64,000 bases of DNA. Origin: Jaenimonas drosophilae (Eukaryota > Euglenozoa > Kinetoplastea > Trypanosomatida > Trypanosomatidae). Below the pieces are notes generated by a model, which saw nothing but the letters and a program-made list of their open reading frames with translations, had not been told where the DNA came from and did no database searches. The stretch is taken from assembly GCA_030849065.1 (NCBI GenBank), contig JASAON010001653.1, forward strand, positions 124,001 to 188,000, given 5' to 3'. Below are positions 29,701 to 38,411 of the stretch, piece by piece (positions within the stretch are counted from its first letter, which is position 1; each line of letters begins with the position of its first letter). Both the position numbers and the translations under genes were made by a program.

Positions 29701-31035
29701 TGAGGTTGCGTTGGGCTCATCCTCATCCACGAGGTGGTCGAGCCACGTTCGCATCTCCGCCAACATGGCACGATGATGCAGGGCGAGCTGGCATGGATCG
29801 GTGAGGAGGTCCTCGTCTTCGCCATCATCATCATCACCCACACCCGTACCGGAGCGGTCGGCGGCGTAGCTCGCGCCGTAGAGCTCCATCGTTGCTCCGT
29901 GGAGCAGCCGCGCTGTACCGCGCGGAGCACGTGGAGAGGGTGATGGCGGCTCACCGGCCCGGCTGAGGCGGCACCACTGCCGCGATGCATCCGCAGCATC
30001 ATCGCAAAGGTAGGCCAACAACACATGCCATTCATGTTCGTGGTGTTGGCCACATGGCACAAGATCGGCCAGCGCTGAGCACCCGCCACCAGAGAGGTGC
30101 AGGTGTTGTGTGTTGTTGTTGCCGTGCAGAAGCGATGCGCTGAGATCAACCTCCACTCCACGATTGGCATCGAGCAGCTCATCCTCTTCATCATCTTCCG
30201 CGGTGCTGTGGCGGGTGGCGGCGGAGCTCCCTCCCACACCCGCCCCTTCCAGTCCCCAGCTCGGCATGCGGAGGTATCTCTCCTCCCAGCCGTAGAGTGG
30301 CGGCCCACTCTGCTCCAGGCCAATGCCCCAGCACAAGTGTGGCAGCACCACCTCCGCCACGAAGTTGCGCAGAGGTGCAGCACGTGTGGTGCCACACGCC
30401 TCACTCAGCGCCACCACAACAGGAAGGAGCTCCTCCAAATGCAGAAATGGATGGCTGGCGGGGAGCTCCTCCTTGGAGCGCCGCTTGGCCGCCGTGTTGT
30501 TGCCGGGATGCACATCATGTGTGGCCATGGCGTTGCTGCTGACTGGACGTGCAAGGCCCATGATGGCGAGGCCAACAACGAAGAGCAGCTCAACATCCTC
30601 CTCCTCGATACAACGGAGAAGGTACGGCACCACCTCAGCACTCGTCCAGCGCCTCCCGAGCTTCGATGCCAAACGTGGCAGCATCAATACCGCCTTGCAA
30701 CGCCCACGTTTGCGTTGTGCAGATTCCATCTCCTCCACGGTTGTGGTGGCCTCGGCAAGAACGTCGGGCTCCGCTACTTCATCGCCACGATCCTCATCCT
30801 CTGCTTCTTCCTGTGCCGCCACAACGTGCGCCGCGTTCTTCGCATCATCTGTGGCGGATGGCGCCATCTTTTCATCCGCTACAACAACATCAGTGGCAGA
30901 GATTGATGATGAGGAGGTTCGTGGGCTGAGATAGCTGTGGCCGCTCGCCCGCACATTGATTGCGATCTCGCTGCTCTCCACGGCTGGAAAGAGGAGGTCC
31001 TCGAGCACCGAGAGTGCCACAACACGGTTATTCAT
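26794..31035 (-). CDS. Very large HEAT-repeat protein, PP2A-A/PP4R1-like scaffold candidate
   Basis: Predicted 1413 aa. Both ends look like HEAT repeats: near the N terminus CKAVLMLPRLASKLGRRW and EVVPYLLRCIEEEDVELLFVV, and at the C terminus ELLPLLVQVLFDKVKAVREA and VVALLRHLMQDSSSDVRYEA. The N-terminal pair (Arg-rich helix, then VVPYLLRCIEEEDVELL) resembles the repeats of the PP2A A subunit (PR65) and PP4R1. It is more than twice the length of PR65 because long low-complexity insertions, including Ser, Asn and Asp runs, separate the repeats. A scaffold for a protein phosphatase is the best guess; another HEAT protein is possible. It starts about 500 bases after the MRD1 stop. Confidence 0.6.
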   Translation of the reverse strand: MNNRVVALSVLEDLLFPAVESSEIAINVRASGHSYLSPRTSSSSISATDVVVADEKMAPSATDDAKNAAHVVAAQEEAEDEDRGDEVAEPDVLAEATTTVEEMESAQRKRGRCKAVLMLPRLASKLGRRWTSAEVVPYLLRCIEEEDVELLFVVGLAIMGLARPVSSNAMATHDVHPGNNTAAKRRSKEELPASHPFLHLEELLPVVVALSEACGTTRAAPLRNFVAEVVLPHLCWGIGLEQSGPPLYGWEERYLRMPSWGLEGAGVGGSSAATRHSTAEDDEEDELLDANRGVEVDLSASLLHGNNNTQHLHLSGGGCSALADLVPCGQHHEHEWHVLLAYLCDDAADASRQWCRLSRAGEPPSPSPRAPRGTARLLHGATMELYGASYAADRSGTGVGDDDDGEDEDLLTDPCQLALHHRAMLAEMRTWLDHLVDEDEPNATSSSFCGAEGGGGERVGSEEASRYSSADFSGPPSPQIMSSRPHLELSTYMQPAIRAGLGRCWAFTQHVLDALFTSAYPGAVAVGVAFCANLLHARRWVANMHGMRCAPEAAAAAMPWHLRVWRPVVPRSLTELRLLYHLGTRWHVGMAMAVAALPSSFTTNEAITADAMNAALRDVEITLTAQLQQHQLMDARGDVLGPGPWPCRRQHAATWDVALTTAAGGPEDVWRVLARVEGAATASPPLPSALPSPRLVRVAMLRAAPMLLLQMQDGATHVELLASVRRTARLLMRHLLPSAAGGNNNNNNYKNNNISNNYSPRAPCDEEEQPLASLDYETLEAVLDATHTCLVEVAVHLPPRLRHHKEHSSSCSGSSSTTEEVKEMVAAALDALAPLVRTAITVVLQYVSWKARWLGAIRLPTLVATWLFLLTRLSSAAVELATTSSSSSSTKDVGALSGDVLLICCRHFYRVVGWLKEVEDVDGPRSRPSLRRLVVGDVEAEVQAAAAHAVAAVCGHVVRAALQLAGDGAVVAATTEGQHLSACISAALRPFVEAVFPLVESAAATLITALSCSSAAHRVACVAAKAHVDLAIAINRVLHLLHRMEQEAGDTTKKENNNNNHEDDEVGDEAAWMRSVWWEQRRDDVAQALLTRLIATTTTTTAAEDCSTTAEVEAGASGRDEPPGVLAFALVAALTSVLLLNAQGPSASTTTDIPSKEAKQVMLESLGAVQKHPKWRFRARYAWLLSDLCVRCLMPRGGHGKSGRGGGAWRTNGGQRSSAAATAASPSAAWAHTHPLYRLAREELLPLLVQVLFDKVKAVREAALEATGCLCEQLRRRTQNMMGDGGLVMDVLWPLIDKAPAARETYLSRCALLHIAVRLRVEKEAVLLPLLDQLAHDGVLNVRLVVAKIIAGLLVGGSGEAAATSSGAQTSSSGLSFSVEEKNGVVVALLRHLMQDSSSDVRYEAAQALELCF

Positions 31036-31534
31036 CTAGTTGGTGATGATGATGTTGGTGAGGTGCTCCAACAACACTCACTGCACCGCGCACACACAAA
31101 GCACCCACGGAAAAAAAAAGGGCGATGCTTGGTGGATTGCTCGCCGCCCGGACGAAGTCGGGGGGAGCTCCACGTTGGCGATGCTTCTAACTACAACAAC
31201 AAGAGAGAATGAAATACACAGAAGCACACATGGTTTGAAAGAGAAGCTCTCTTCACACATGAACCCCAACCAATGTGGTGAGTACTCCACTACACCAACA
31301 TGATGGTGTTTTTTTGTGTTGGTGTAGTGGTGTAGTGGTGTTCTCGTACCCCGTAGGTACAAGTACTCTCATTCTTCCTTTCTTTGTTAGTTGATGTGCA
31401 CGCAGCACCGATGCGAGAAGGTTAAATCGTTTCGTTAAACGAAAAAAAAAAGGACAGAGAGAGAGAACCACACACACACACTCACACAACTCCAAGACGG
31501 CTTCGTTGTGTTGTACGTACGTGCTGTACCTGTG
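31036..31534. other. Intergenic region, no gene seen
   Basis: Contains a short inverted pair (CCACTACACCAACA near 31287 and TGTTGGTGTAGTGG near 31317) around a T-rich centre that could form a hairpin, plus purine runs at about 31440-31468 suitable as a polypyrimidine tract on the coding strand. No supported gene. Confidence 0.5.
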
Positions 31535-34162
31535 TTAGTCCTCCTCCAGCTTGGCATACTCCAGCACCAAGTGGCGGCCGTAGAGATGTGTGGCACTCAG
31601 GGTGGCCATGGCCCGCGCCGCCTCCGCTTCCGACATGAACTCGACGAAGGCAAAACCGCGATGATTATTTTCACGATGCGCAGAGAAGGCGTGGCGCTTC
31701 TGCGGCACACGCACACTGCGCACCTCGCTGAAGGCCGCGAAGAGCTCGCGCACATCCTTCTCCGTTGCTTCAAATGGCAGATTCTTCACAACCAGCTTCA
31801 GCGGATCGCGGCCATGTGGCACCTTGGATCCTCCGCCATCCTTGCGCGCAATGAGTGAGGCATGCTTGGAATGATCCTCCTCCTCCTCCTCATTGTGTGC
31901 CGTACCCGCCACCACACCACTACTCTGTTGTTGTGCCGCACGTGCCTGTTGTGTGGTTTGCTTGCTCGCCACACAAGCCAACGTACGCCCGCCGAAGCTC
32001 TTGCCGTTGATCTTGGCCATGCAGTAGGCGAAGGTGCTTTGGTCGCGCAACGTGAGAAACACACGTCCGTGCTCCTTCTGATGCACAAGTTGCTGAATGG
32101 CGCGGTCGGGATCGCGCGCGAGACGGGGGCAGGTATCAAGCAACAAGGCCATGAATTCCTCTTCCGTGGCGGTGAAGGGAAGATTGGTGATGAAGAGAGT
32201 GTACTGCATCGTGGCATGTGCCGCGGAGCTCTTCTTGGCGCCATCATCCACCCCCTCGGGAGATGATGGCGTGCCACTCGTGGATGCTTGCTGTTGCTGT
32301 TGTTGTTGCTCCTCTTCTTCGTCCTGCTCAACAATGCAGCCAACGGGGGCCCACTCGAGATAGAGCGGTGATTGCTTGAAGAGCTTGTATGAGAGGCGCG
32401 CAAAGGCCACACGTGCGTCCTGCGCTTGCGTAAAGCGCAACAAGGCGAAGGTGCCACTTGACGGAAAAACAGATGTTTCCAGCGGGCCGAAACGCGTGAA
32501 GAGCTTGGTGAGCTCCGTTGCATCGTCGGGGAGGTGGAGCTGCAGGTTCTTGATGAGGAGAGTGGTGTTGCTGCGTGTACGAAGGAGGTTCTGCCCGCCA
32601 GCCTCCAACACATCGAAGGCCACGCCTTCGTCGCTCAGGACCTGCTGCACCTCCCCGGTGAGGTATGCCTCGGCAATGGCGGCACGTACAGCGGCACCCT
32701 TGGCTTGCACACCAACCACATCTCCCGCACGTACGCCGAGCTTCTGGGCCACAGTTTCCACGGCAGCGTGGCTATTCACGTAGAGCGCATTCCACGCAAC
32801 AGATTGTTGTTGTTGTTGTTGGCGCAATGTTGCCGCCTTCGTCTTCTTGAAGTCGGATGATCCCGCCACGGCACCCTCGGTGGTGGTGGCGAGACGTGCC
32901 TCGCGCTCGAGCACCTTCTTGCTGTGCGGATCCTCTTCGGCGGCGCTCACGCGGAGTAGGCGGCCCATGAAGATGGCGCCACGGCAGAGTTGCAGCGCAC
33001 GCACGGCATCTTCGGCGTGTTCAAAGCGAATGAAGGCCGCACCTTTGCTCTGGCGCGTGTCTTTTGTAAGTGGCACATGCACCTCCGCCACAGGACCAAC
33101 CAAGGAGCTCGCAAACTGCTTCACTTGTTCTTCCGTGGAGATGTAGGGAATGTTGCCGAGACGGATGCGGCAGGAATCAAGGGCGATGGCCTCGCTCGCA
33201 TCCACGCGTGGGGAGGAGGAGGTGTGCTTGGCGGTGGTGGCATCTTCATCATCATCCTCATCAGATTCCTCACGCTTCTTGGCTTCAACTTCATCACCAT
33301 TATGTTGTTGTTGTTGTTCCAACGACTCCGCCGGTGCATCTGTGGCAAGCCCGGCGAGGAAGGCCATATCATCAACCTCACCGAGCTCCTGCTGCCGTGC
33401 GAGGGCTGCAGCCTCATCCTCCTCCTCCTTCTTCATCGCATCATGATCATCATCAACGCCATCGTGCGTACCTCCTGAATGCTGTGAAGGTTGTGTGGCT
33501 GCCGCAACGGCAGTGGAGGCGGAGTCGGGGAGGAGCACCTCCGCCGCCCACGATGGCCCCTCCGTTGCTTTGGTGCGTTCATCCACGAACATCGCCTTTT
33601 GCTGCTCGCGGCGGGAGAGCGTGGTGTTCTCTTCCTTTCGTCCATCACGACGACGACGTACATCATCATCATCATCATCATCATCCTTGTGGCTCGTGGT
33701 GTTGTTGGCATGATTGCCCGTTGCGCGCTCCCGCTTCCGTTGTAGCACGGCCTCGCGTCGCTCTGCCGCCGCCTCCATCTTGCGCTGCATATTGATGGTG
33801 ATACCAACATCGTTGAGGCCCTTGGCGAGCTCCACAGTGATTTTGGCACTACGAAAGTACGTTTGGTTGTAGTACTGCACCACAAAGTTGCCAGCCGCAG
33901 CATTGCGGAAGCCCACGAAGGCCATGCGAATCTTCCCGAGCGATGATGATGATGGTGGTGATGATGAAAGTGCTCTACTGCCACCACGTCCTCCACCACG
34001 TTGACGTGAGGATGGCCATGATGGAGCAGCGGCGGCACGTTTGATGGCCACGTCGGTCACCTCGAGTGGTGGTGCGGATGGAGGTGGTGAGCGGGTGAAG
34101 AAGGTGCGGAGCTGATCCTCCGTGCAGTCGTTGGGGAGGTTCAGGATGCGTACACGAGACAT
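31535..34162 (-). CDS. MRD1: Five-RRM ribosome biogenesis factor MRD1/RBM19
   Basis: Predicted 875 aa. RRM1 begins at the very N terminus (MSRVRILNLPNDCTEDQLR), as in Mrd1/RBM19. RRM2 is at about 330-410 (RIRLGNIPYISTEEQVKQF), RRM3 at about 533-607 (TLLIKNLQLHLPDD), RRM4 at about 653-735 (TLFITNLPFTATEEEF) and RRM5 at about 787-870 (KLVVKNLPFEATEKDV, ending GRHLVLEYA). Five RRMs match fungal Mrd1. The family binds U3 snoRNA and pre-rRNA in the nucleolus and supports the early cleavages that make 18S rRNA. RRM1 has an inserted Ser/Gly-rich loop, and the linkers hold Asp, Gln and Glu runs encoded by triplet repeats. The ATG at 34162 starts right at RRM1. Confidence 0.93.
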   Translation of the reverse strand: MSRVRILNLPNDCTEDQLRTFFTRSPPPSAPPLEVTDVAIKRAAAAPSWPSSRQRGGGRGGSRALSSSPPSSSSLGKIRMAFVGFRNAAAGNFVVQYYNQTYFRSAKITVELAKGLNDVGITINMQRKMEAAAERREAVLQRKRERATGNHANNTTSHKDDDDDDDDVRRRRDGRKEENTTLSRREQQKAMFVDERTKATEGPSWAAEVLLPDSASTAVAAATQPSQHSGGTHDGVDDDHDAMKKEEEDEAAALARQQELGEVDDMAFLAGLATDAPAESLEQQQQHNGDEVEAKKREESDEDDDEDATTAKHTSSSPRVDASEAIALDSCRIRLGNIPYISTEEQVKQFASSLVGPVAEVHVPLTKDTRQSKGAAFIRFEHAEDAVRALQLCRGAIFMGRLLRVSAAEEDPHSKKVLEREARLATTTEGAVAGSSDFKKTKAATLRQQQQQQSVAWNALYVNSHAAVETVAQKLGVRAGDVVGVQAKGAAVRAAIAEAYLTGEVQQVLSDEGVAFDVLEAGGQNLLRTRSNTTLLIKNLQLHLPDDATELTKLFTRFGPLETSVFPSSGTFALLRFTQAQDARVAFARLSYKLFKQSPLYLEWAPVGCIVEQDEEEEQQQQQQQASTSGTPSSPEGVDDGAKKSSAAHATMQYTLFITNLPFTATEEEFMALLLDTCPRLARDPDRAIQQLVHQKEHGRVFLTLRDQSTFAYCMAKINGKSFGGRTLACVASKQTTQQARAAQQQSSGVVAGTAHNEEEEEDHSKHASLIARKDGGGSKVPHGRDPLKLVVKNLPFEATEKDVRELFAAFSEVRSVRVPQKRHAFSAHRENNHRGFAFVEFMSEAEAARAMATLSATHLYGRHLVLEYAKLEED

Positions 34163-34586
34163 GTGCTCAGCTAACTACAAACGTATTTCTGAAAATGATG
34201 AATGCGTGTTTGTGTGTGTGTGGGAGTAGCAAAGGCTGTGGTCGCTGCTCTCCCTACATGTGTGTTCGCAATGATGCAGAAAAAGAATGTGGTAGCAGAA
34301 GACGACGTATGCATCATCATCATCATAAAGATGATGGAGGTGAGGCATCATGTGCTGCATGTGGCACAAGCAGGAAGGAGAGGCATGTGTTCGTAGATAC
34401 TTTGTTGGTGTACGAGCAACAACAACGACCAACAATGAGGTGCGTCCTCACCTCTTTCATTCAACGCATGTGGCAGAACGAACAAGAGTGAGAGAGCCAC
34501 ACGTTGTATGCGTGATGATGATGACGATAAGAGGCACCCACACCCATCATCATCATCATCATCCACGCAGGCAGTGAAGGTACCTG
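34163..34586. other. Intergenic region, no gene seen
   Basis: Contains ATC/GAT triplet runs at about 34310-34335 and 34545-34563. No supported gene. Confidence 0.5.
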
Positions 34587-34853
34587 CTAGTAGCGTGCCA
34601 CACACTCTCGTACATCCTGAATGTAAAGCTCATTCGGAAATACCGCGCCAGGTGTGGGCGGATTCACGGCAGAGAAGGTCAGGCAACACGTCCAGCGCAC
34701 CGTCGTCAGCATCATGAAGAAGATGATGATCACGAGCCCCAGTTTGGCGAGATAGCGAAGGATGGTGGAGGGAATACTTGCGGGTGAAGAAGAAGCCTTG
34801 CTCACTTGTGCGGAGGCAGAGGGAGTCGGTGTTGCTGCCATCACGTTGGTCAT
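34587..34853 (-). CDS. Small single-span membrane protein of unknown function
   Basis: Predicted 88 aa from the ATG at 34853. A Ser/Thr/Ala-rich N terminus is followed by one hydrophobic segment (LGLVIIIFFMMLTTVRW) and a short polar C terminus ending NELYIQDVRECVARY. Codon choice is GC-ending like its neighbours, and the frame sits neatly between MRD1 and ADAT2 in the same orientation, which supports it being a gene. The family is not recognised; a mitochondrial or endomembrane subunit is possible. Confidence 0.6.
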   Translation of the reverse strand: MTNVMAATPTPSASAQVSKASSSPASIPSTILRYLAKLGLVIIIFFMMLTTVRWTCCLTFSAVNPPTPGAVFPNELYIQDVRECVARY

Positions 34854-35210
34854 TGAAGAAGGTACACGTATGTGTATGTATGTGTTGTTGTTGTTGCTGT
34901 TTGGCAACGTTTAGACGGTGTTAGTCTGTACGTCGTGTTGGGGTACGACCGTTTCTCAAGTGAGGTCGCAAGAAAACTTCATTGATGAGATGATGAAGAG
35001 AGGAAGTAGGGCATAGATCCATGCGCGAACGGGCGTGATACATTTACAACAAACAGAACATAAATGGCAACAACAACAACAACAATACTTGGATGATGTG
35101 ATGCAGTGAGTTGATGGCCGAGATGAGCTTCTTCAGCCACAACACAGGACTGATGTATGTATGCTCCTTCTTCCGCTCTCTCTCTCTCTCCCACAACACA
35201 CATACCAATC
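34854..35210. other. Intergenic region, no gene seen
   Basis: Contains GTT and CAA triplet runs at about 34885-34900 and 35067-35085. No supported gene. Confidence 0.5.
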
Positions 35211-35930
35211 TTATGCAGCAGTGGCTGTGCCCGCCTCCTTCTTCCTCCGCTTTGGCACCGGTGCGTTGGTGTTCTCACGTGCGTAGAAATTCTGCAGCAG
35301 CGCGATGGCCTCACCCGCCCGATGACCTCCCTCGCTCGGATAGGCGTGGTTGTGCTGCACAAAGTTGTTGTGGTGTGCGTCGTGGAGGCTCAGAACGGTT
35401 CCGTTTCCACCAAATCGCGGATTGCCACAACCAAAGAAGACGCCAGCGATGCGGTTGTAGAGTAGCATCGCAGCACACATGATGCATGGCTCTACGGAAA
35501 CATAGAGAACGTACTTGGCCAAAGAGGTGAGAGATGATGATGATGATGATGATGTCTGTGCCACGGAGCAGCTACTACTGCATGCATTACTCCCATGGTT
35601 GTTGGATTTGGTGCTGCTGCCGCACACATCTCCTGTGGGGAGGCACGCTGATGAAGTACGTGCAAGCAAGTCTTCCACGGCCACAAACTCAGCATGGGCG
35701 AGTGCATGTCTTCGCTTGTTGGTGGCATTTCGGCCCATCACAACTGCCGATGATGATGATGATGATGATGATGTGTTGGCGTAGGTGGTGGGATCATCGT
35801 GCAGATGCAGAGGCACGAGAACGCAGCCAACAGGAACTTCGCCTTCAGCCAGTGCGATCTCCGCCTGCTCCAGCGCCATCAGCATGTACGCATCTACATA
35901 CGCAACGGGCAGTGATGGAGCCCTACTCAT
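35211..35930 (-). CDS. ADAT2: tRNA adenosine deaminase catalytic subunit ADAT2
   Basis: Predicted 239 aa cytidine-deaminase-like protein. Zinc and catalytic motifs are intact: HAE at about 79-81 (ALAHAEFVA) with the proton-shuttling Glu 81, and PCIMC at about 148-152 (VSVEPCIMCAAML). VPVGCVLV and the following VFFGCGNPRFGGNGTVLSLH fit the TadA/ADAT2 family. ADAT2 pairs with ADAT3 to convert A34 to inosine in tRNA anticodons. Two Ser runs encoded by GAT/ATC repeats lie in loops, one before the HAE motif and one before the PCxxC strand. The C-terminal KRRKKEAGTA is basic, as in trypanosomal ADAT2, where I recall it helping tRNA binding. Confidence 0.93.
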   Translation of the reverse strand: MSRAPSLPVAYVDAYMLMALEQAEIALAEGEVPVGCVLVPLHLHDDPTTYANTSSSSSSSSAVVMGRNATNKRRHALAHAEFVAVEDLLARTSSACLPTGDVCGSSTKSNNHGSNACSSSCSVAQTSSSSSSSLTSLAKYVLYVSVEPCIMCAAMLLYNRIAGVFFGCGNPRFGGNGTVLSLHDAHHNNFVQHNHAYPSEGGHRAGEAIALLQNFYARENTNAPVPKRRKKEAGTATAA

Positions 35931-37465
35931 GCTTTACACCTTCGTAGCACGTAGAGATGATGTTGTTGCACATCATGATGATTGGAAGAAGACGCAGAAG
36001 AAGAAGTGGTTGTTGGTGGCATGGGAAGCAGATATGTGCCAAACACTCACACAGTAGCTATCTGCGTGGAGCAGGTGCTTTTTCTTTTTTTGCATTGGCA
36101 TTCGTGTGCCTGTGTGCTGGTGAATGAGTGAGGGTGAGCGTGCAGGGAAGAGTCTTCGACGAAGAAGCAACTACGTCCTCTCGCACTGTCTGTGCAGTTT
36201 CTTCACCACACACAGACAACAACAACAACAACAACATCTGGTGGTGCATACGTCATCTTTCACAACATCCATCACCAACCTCTTCCAACACACAACCACT
36301 CTCAGCAAATCCTACTGGGACTCACAACGCCAATTTGGCACGTCGTGATGAGCAAGTGAGAGGGAGCTACGAGAGGCGTGCATTGCTTTCCAGCAACACA
36401 ACGATGATGATGATGATGATGATGCATGTAGTACGTATGTATGTATGTATGTATGTCTGTGTGAAGATTGCCATCTGATCAGGTAGGAGGCTGCCTGAGC
36501 TACGGCACCTCCACCAAATGAAGGAAGGAATGGATAGAGCGCTGAGTATAGTATGAGGAGGCACGAACGAGCGCAGGTGAGAAGTTGATGATGATGATGT
36601 AGGGAGCTACGCACATCACTCTCTGCACATCATCATCATCATCATCATCATCTCCCTCTCCTGCATCTACATGCAACAACAACAAAGTATAAGACACCTA
36701 CTTCCATCGTTTCCTCATCGCCGCAGCGATGAGGATGTGCAGGACTCCAGCACATCGCACATCGCACACATGTAGATGGCAAGGATAGGCATGAATGCAC
36801 GCAAACTCCTGCACGCCACACAACAACAAGGGTACGAAAACACAAAATAAGAACAAAACTTGAAGCTGACACCATCTACATCATCATACCCACTATGACT
36901 GCGCACACACACGCAGATATATGTGATTGTGTTGTGTTGTATATGTGTGTTATATGTGCGTACGTACACGTGTATAGGGTCATGATGAATGTAGATGGGA
37001 GCGAAGGAGAGGAGATCTAGGACGGCACCACATCTGAATCTTCCTTCACACATCTTGGCTGCCCCCCTCCCCGTTAATCAGCACGATATACAGCGTACAT
37101 GACAAACACGTGTATGCGTGATGTGCGTGAGAAGACTGAGGAGGAGGATGAAGATGGAGATGAAAGGTGCGTCGGTGAGGTTTGCTTTTATAGCTTAGAT
37201 ACTGCACACGGTGATTGGTGGTGGTGGCGGCGTCAACATCATGCGCACAACAACAACAACAACAACAACACATCTACGAATAGGAAGAAGTAGGGAGAGG
37301 TAGGAGAGGAGTACGTGTGTAGAGCACTCGTCTTCCTTTCACCATTCTCATCTACGGTCTGTATCCAATACGTGTACGTGTACGAATGCGTGTGTGTGTG
37401 CGTGAGTGAATTCTGGGCCACATGCTACTTGTTATAGGTAGAGTGAAGGATGATGATGATGCTCC
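35931..37465. other. Long intergenic region, no gene seen
   Basis: About 1.5 kb. Holds an AAC/CAA run (about 36208-36236), a GAT run (about 36403-36423), GTAT tetranucleotides (about 36435-36456), ATC runs (about 36629-36651) and another CAA run (about 37247-37271). No frame has supporting features. Confidence 0.55.
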
Positions 37466-38107
37466 TTACTTACCCGTGAAGATGTTGTACGTTTGGCGGT
37501 TTGCCTGGCCAGCACCTGGGCGGAAGCCACGCTGCGTACTCACCGACTGGGCTGGGGGAAGAGCACCATTGCCATCAGTACGTGCACGGCGAGCAGGCTG
37601 CTGCTGCTGCTGCTGCTGTTGTTGTTGTTGTTGTTGCTGATGCATCATCATCTCTTCTACTTCCAAATCATCATCTCCACCCTGAACATTACCATTGTAG
37701 GCATCTTCGTCGTAGTACTCGCCCTCATCCTCATCTTGATACTGCTGCTGCTGCTGCTGGTATTGTTGTTGTTGCTGCTGCTGCTGGTATTGTTGTTGTT
37801 GTTGCTGCTGCTGCTGACGCATCGGAGCTTGCTGAGGTTGGCGGCTACCAACGTTGTTGTTCTGTGGTGCCTGGCGCAGTGCGCGATGATCTGCGGTATC
37901 ATGATCATAGACGCTGCCACCCTTGTAGCATCCCTCGGTTTGTGTGGTGCTCCACTTGAGCTCGTTCTGGCCGAGGATCTCCTTCATCATGTTGCCGCCA
38001 CACTGCTCACGGTAGAGCTTGCTTTGGCGCACACATGGACGGTCGCCGAGCATGTTTCCCTGATTCTGCGTGAGGTTGGGGTCATTGACGTGTCGGTGGC
38101 CAGACAT
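37466..38107 (-). CDS. Poly-Gln protein of unknown function
   Basis: Predicted 213 aa. The N-terminal ~95 residues are ordinary sequence (HRHVNDPNLTQNQGNMLGDR, KLYREQCGGNMMKEILGQNELKW). Then come three long Gln runs encoded by mixed CAG/CAA codons, an acidic segment with Met-His, and a short conserved-looking tail ending NRQTYNIFTGK. No domain is recognised. The mixed Gln codons, the clean ATG and the ordered ends suggest a real gene with expanded repeats. Small flagellar or cytoskeletal proteins of kinetoplastids can look like this, but nothing is specific. Confidence 0.7.
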   Translation of the reverse strand: MSGHRHVNDPNLTQNQGNMLGDRPCVRQSKLYREQCGGNMMKEILGQNELKWSTTQTEGCYKGGSVYDHDTADHRALRQAPQNNNVGSRQPQQAPMRQQQQQQQQQYQQQQQQQQYQQQQQQYQDEDEGEYYDEDAYNGNVQGGDDDLEVEEMMMHQQQQQQQQQQQQQQPARRARTDGNGALPPAQSVSTQRGFRPGAGQANRQTYNIFTGK

Positions 38108-38411
38108 GATGATGAGTAGATGAAGAAGATGAGTATGATATGATTGTGTTGTGTGTGTTTTTTGTGTGTGTGCGTGAGAGTGAAGGATCTAAAGAAGGAG
38201 CACGTAGGAAGGCTGGTGAAAACTATCCAAGACGAAAAAGAAGATGAGGAGAGGCACATGTACGCATGTGTGTGGGCGCATCATCATGTGTGTAGGTGGC
38301 GCATGAGCTGAAAAGTTTCAAGGCGAAGAGATATGCTGGTGGTGGTTGAGCAGCGATAGGTTGTTGTTGTTGTTGTTGGGTGATGGATGCTTTTTCTCTC
38401 TCTCCAAATCA
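38108..38411. other. Intergenic region, no gene seen
   Basis: A GTT run at about 38361-38376 and a purine-rich patch near 38194-38255. No supported gene. Confidence 0.45.

Noticed and set aside
31287..31335. Short inverted repeat with T-rich centre
   Set aside because: Could form a hairpin, but it is a single case between genes with no evidence of terminator function in a trans-splicing genome.
36208..37271. Triplet and tetranucleotide arrays considered as CRISPR or a satellite centre
   Set aside because: They are simple sequence repeats without spacer structure, and the genome is eukaryotic.
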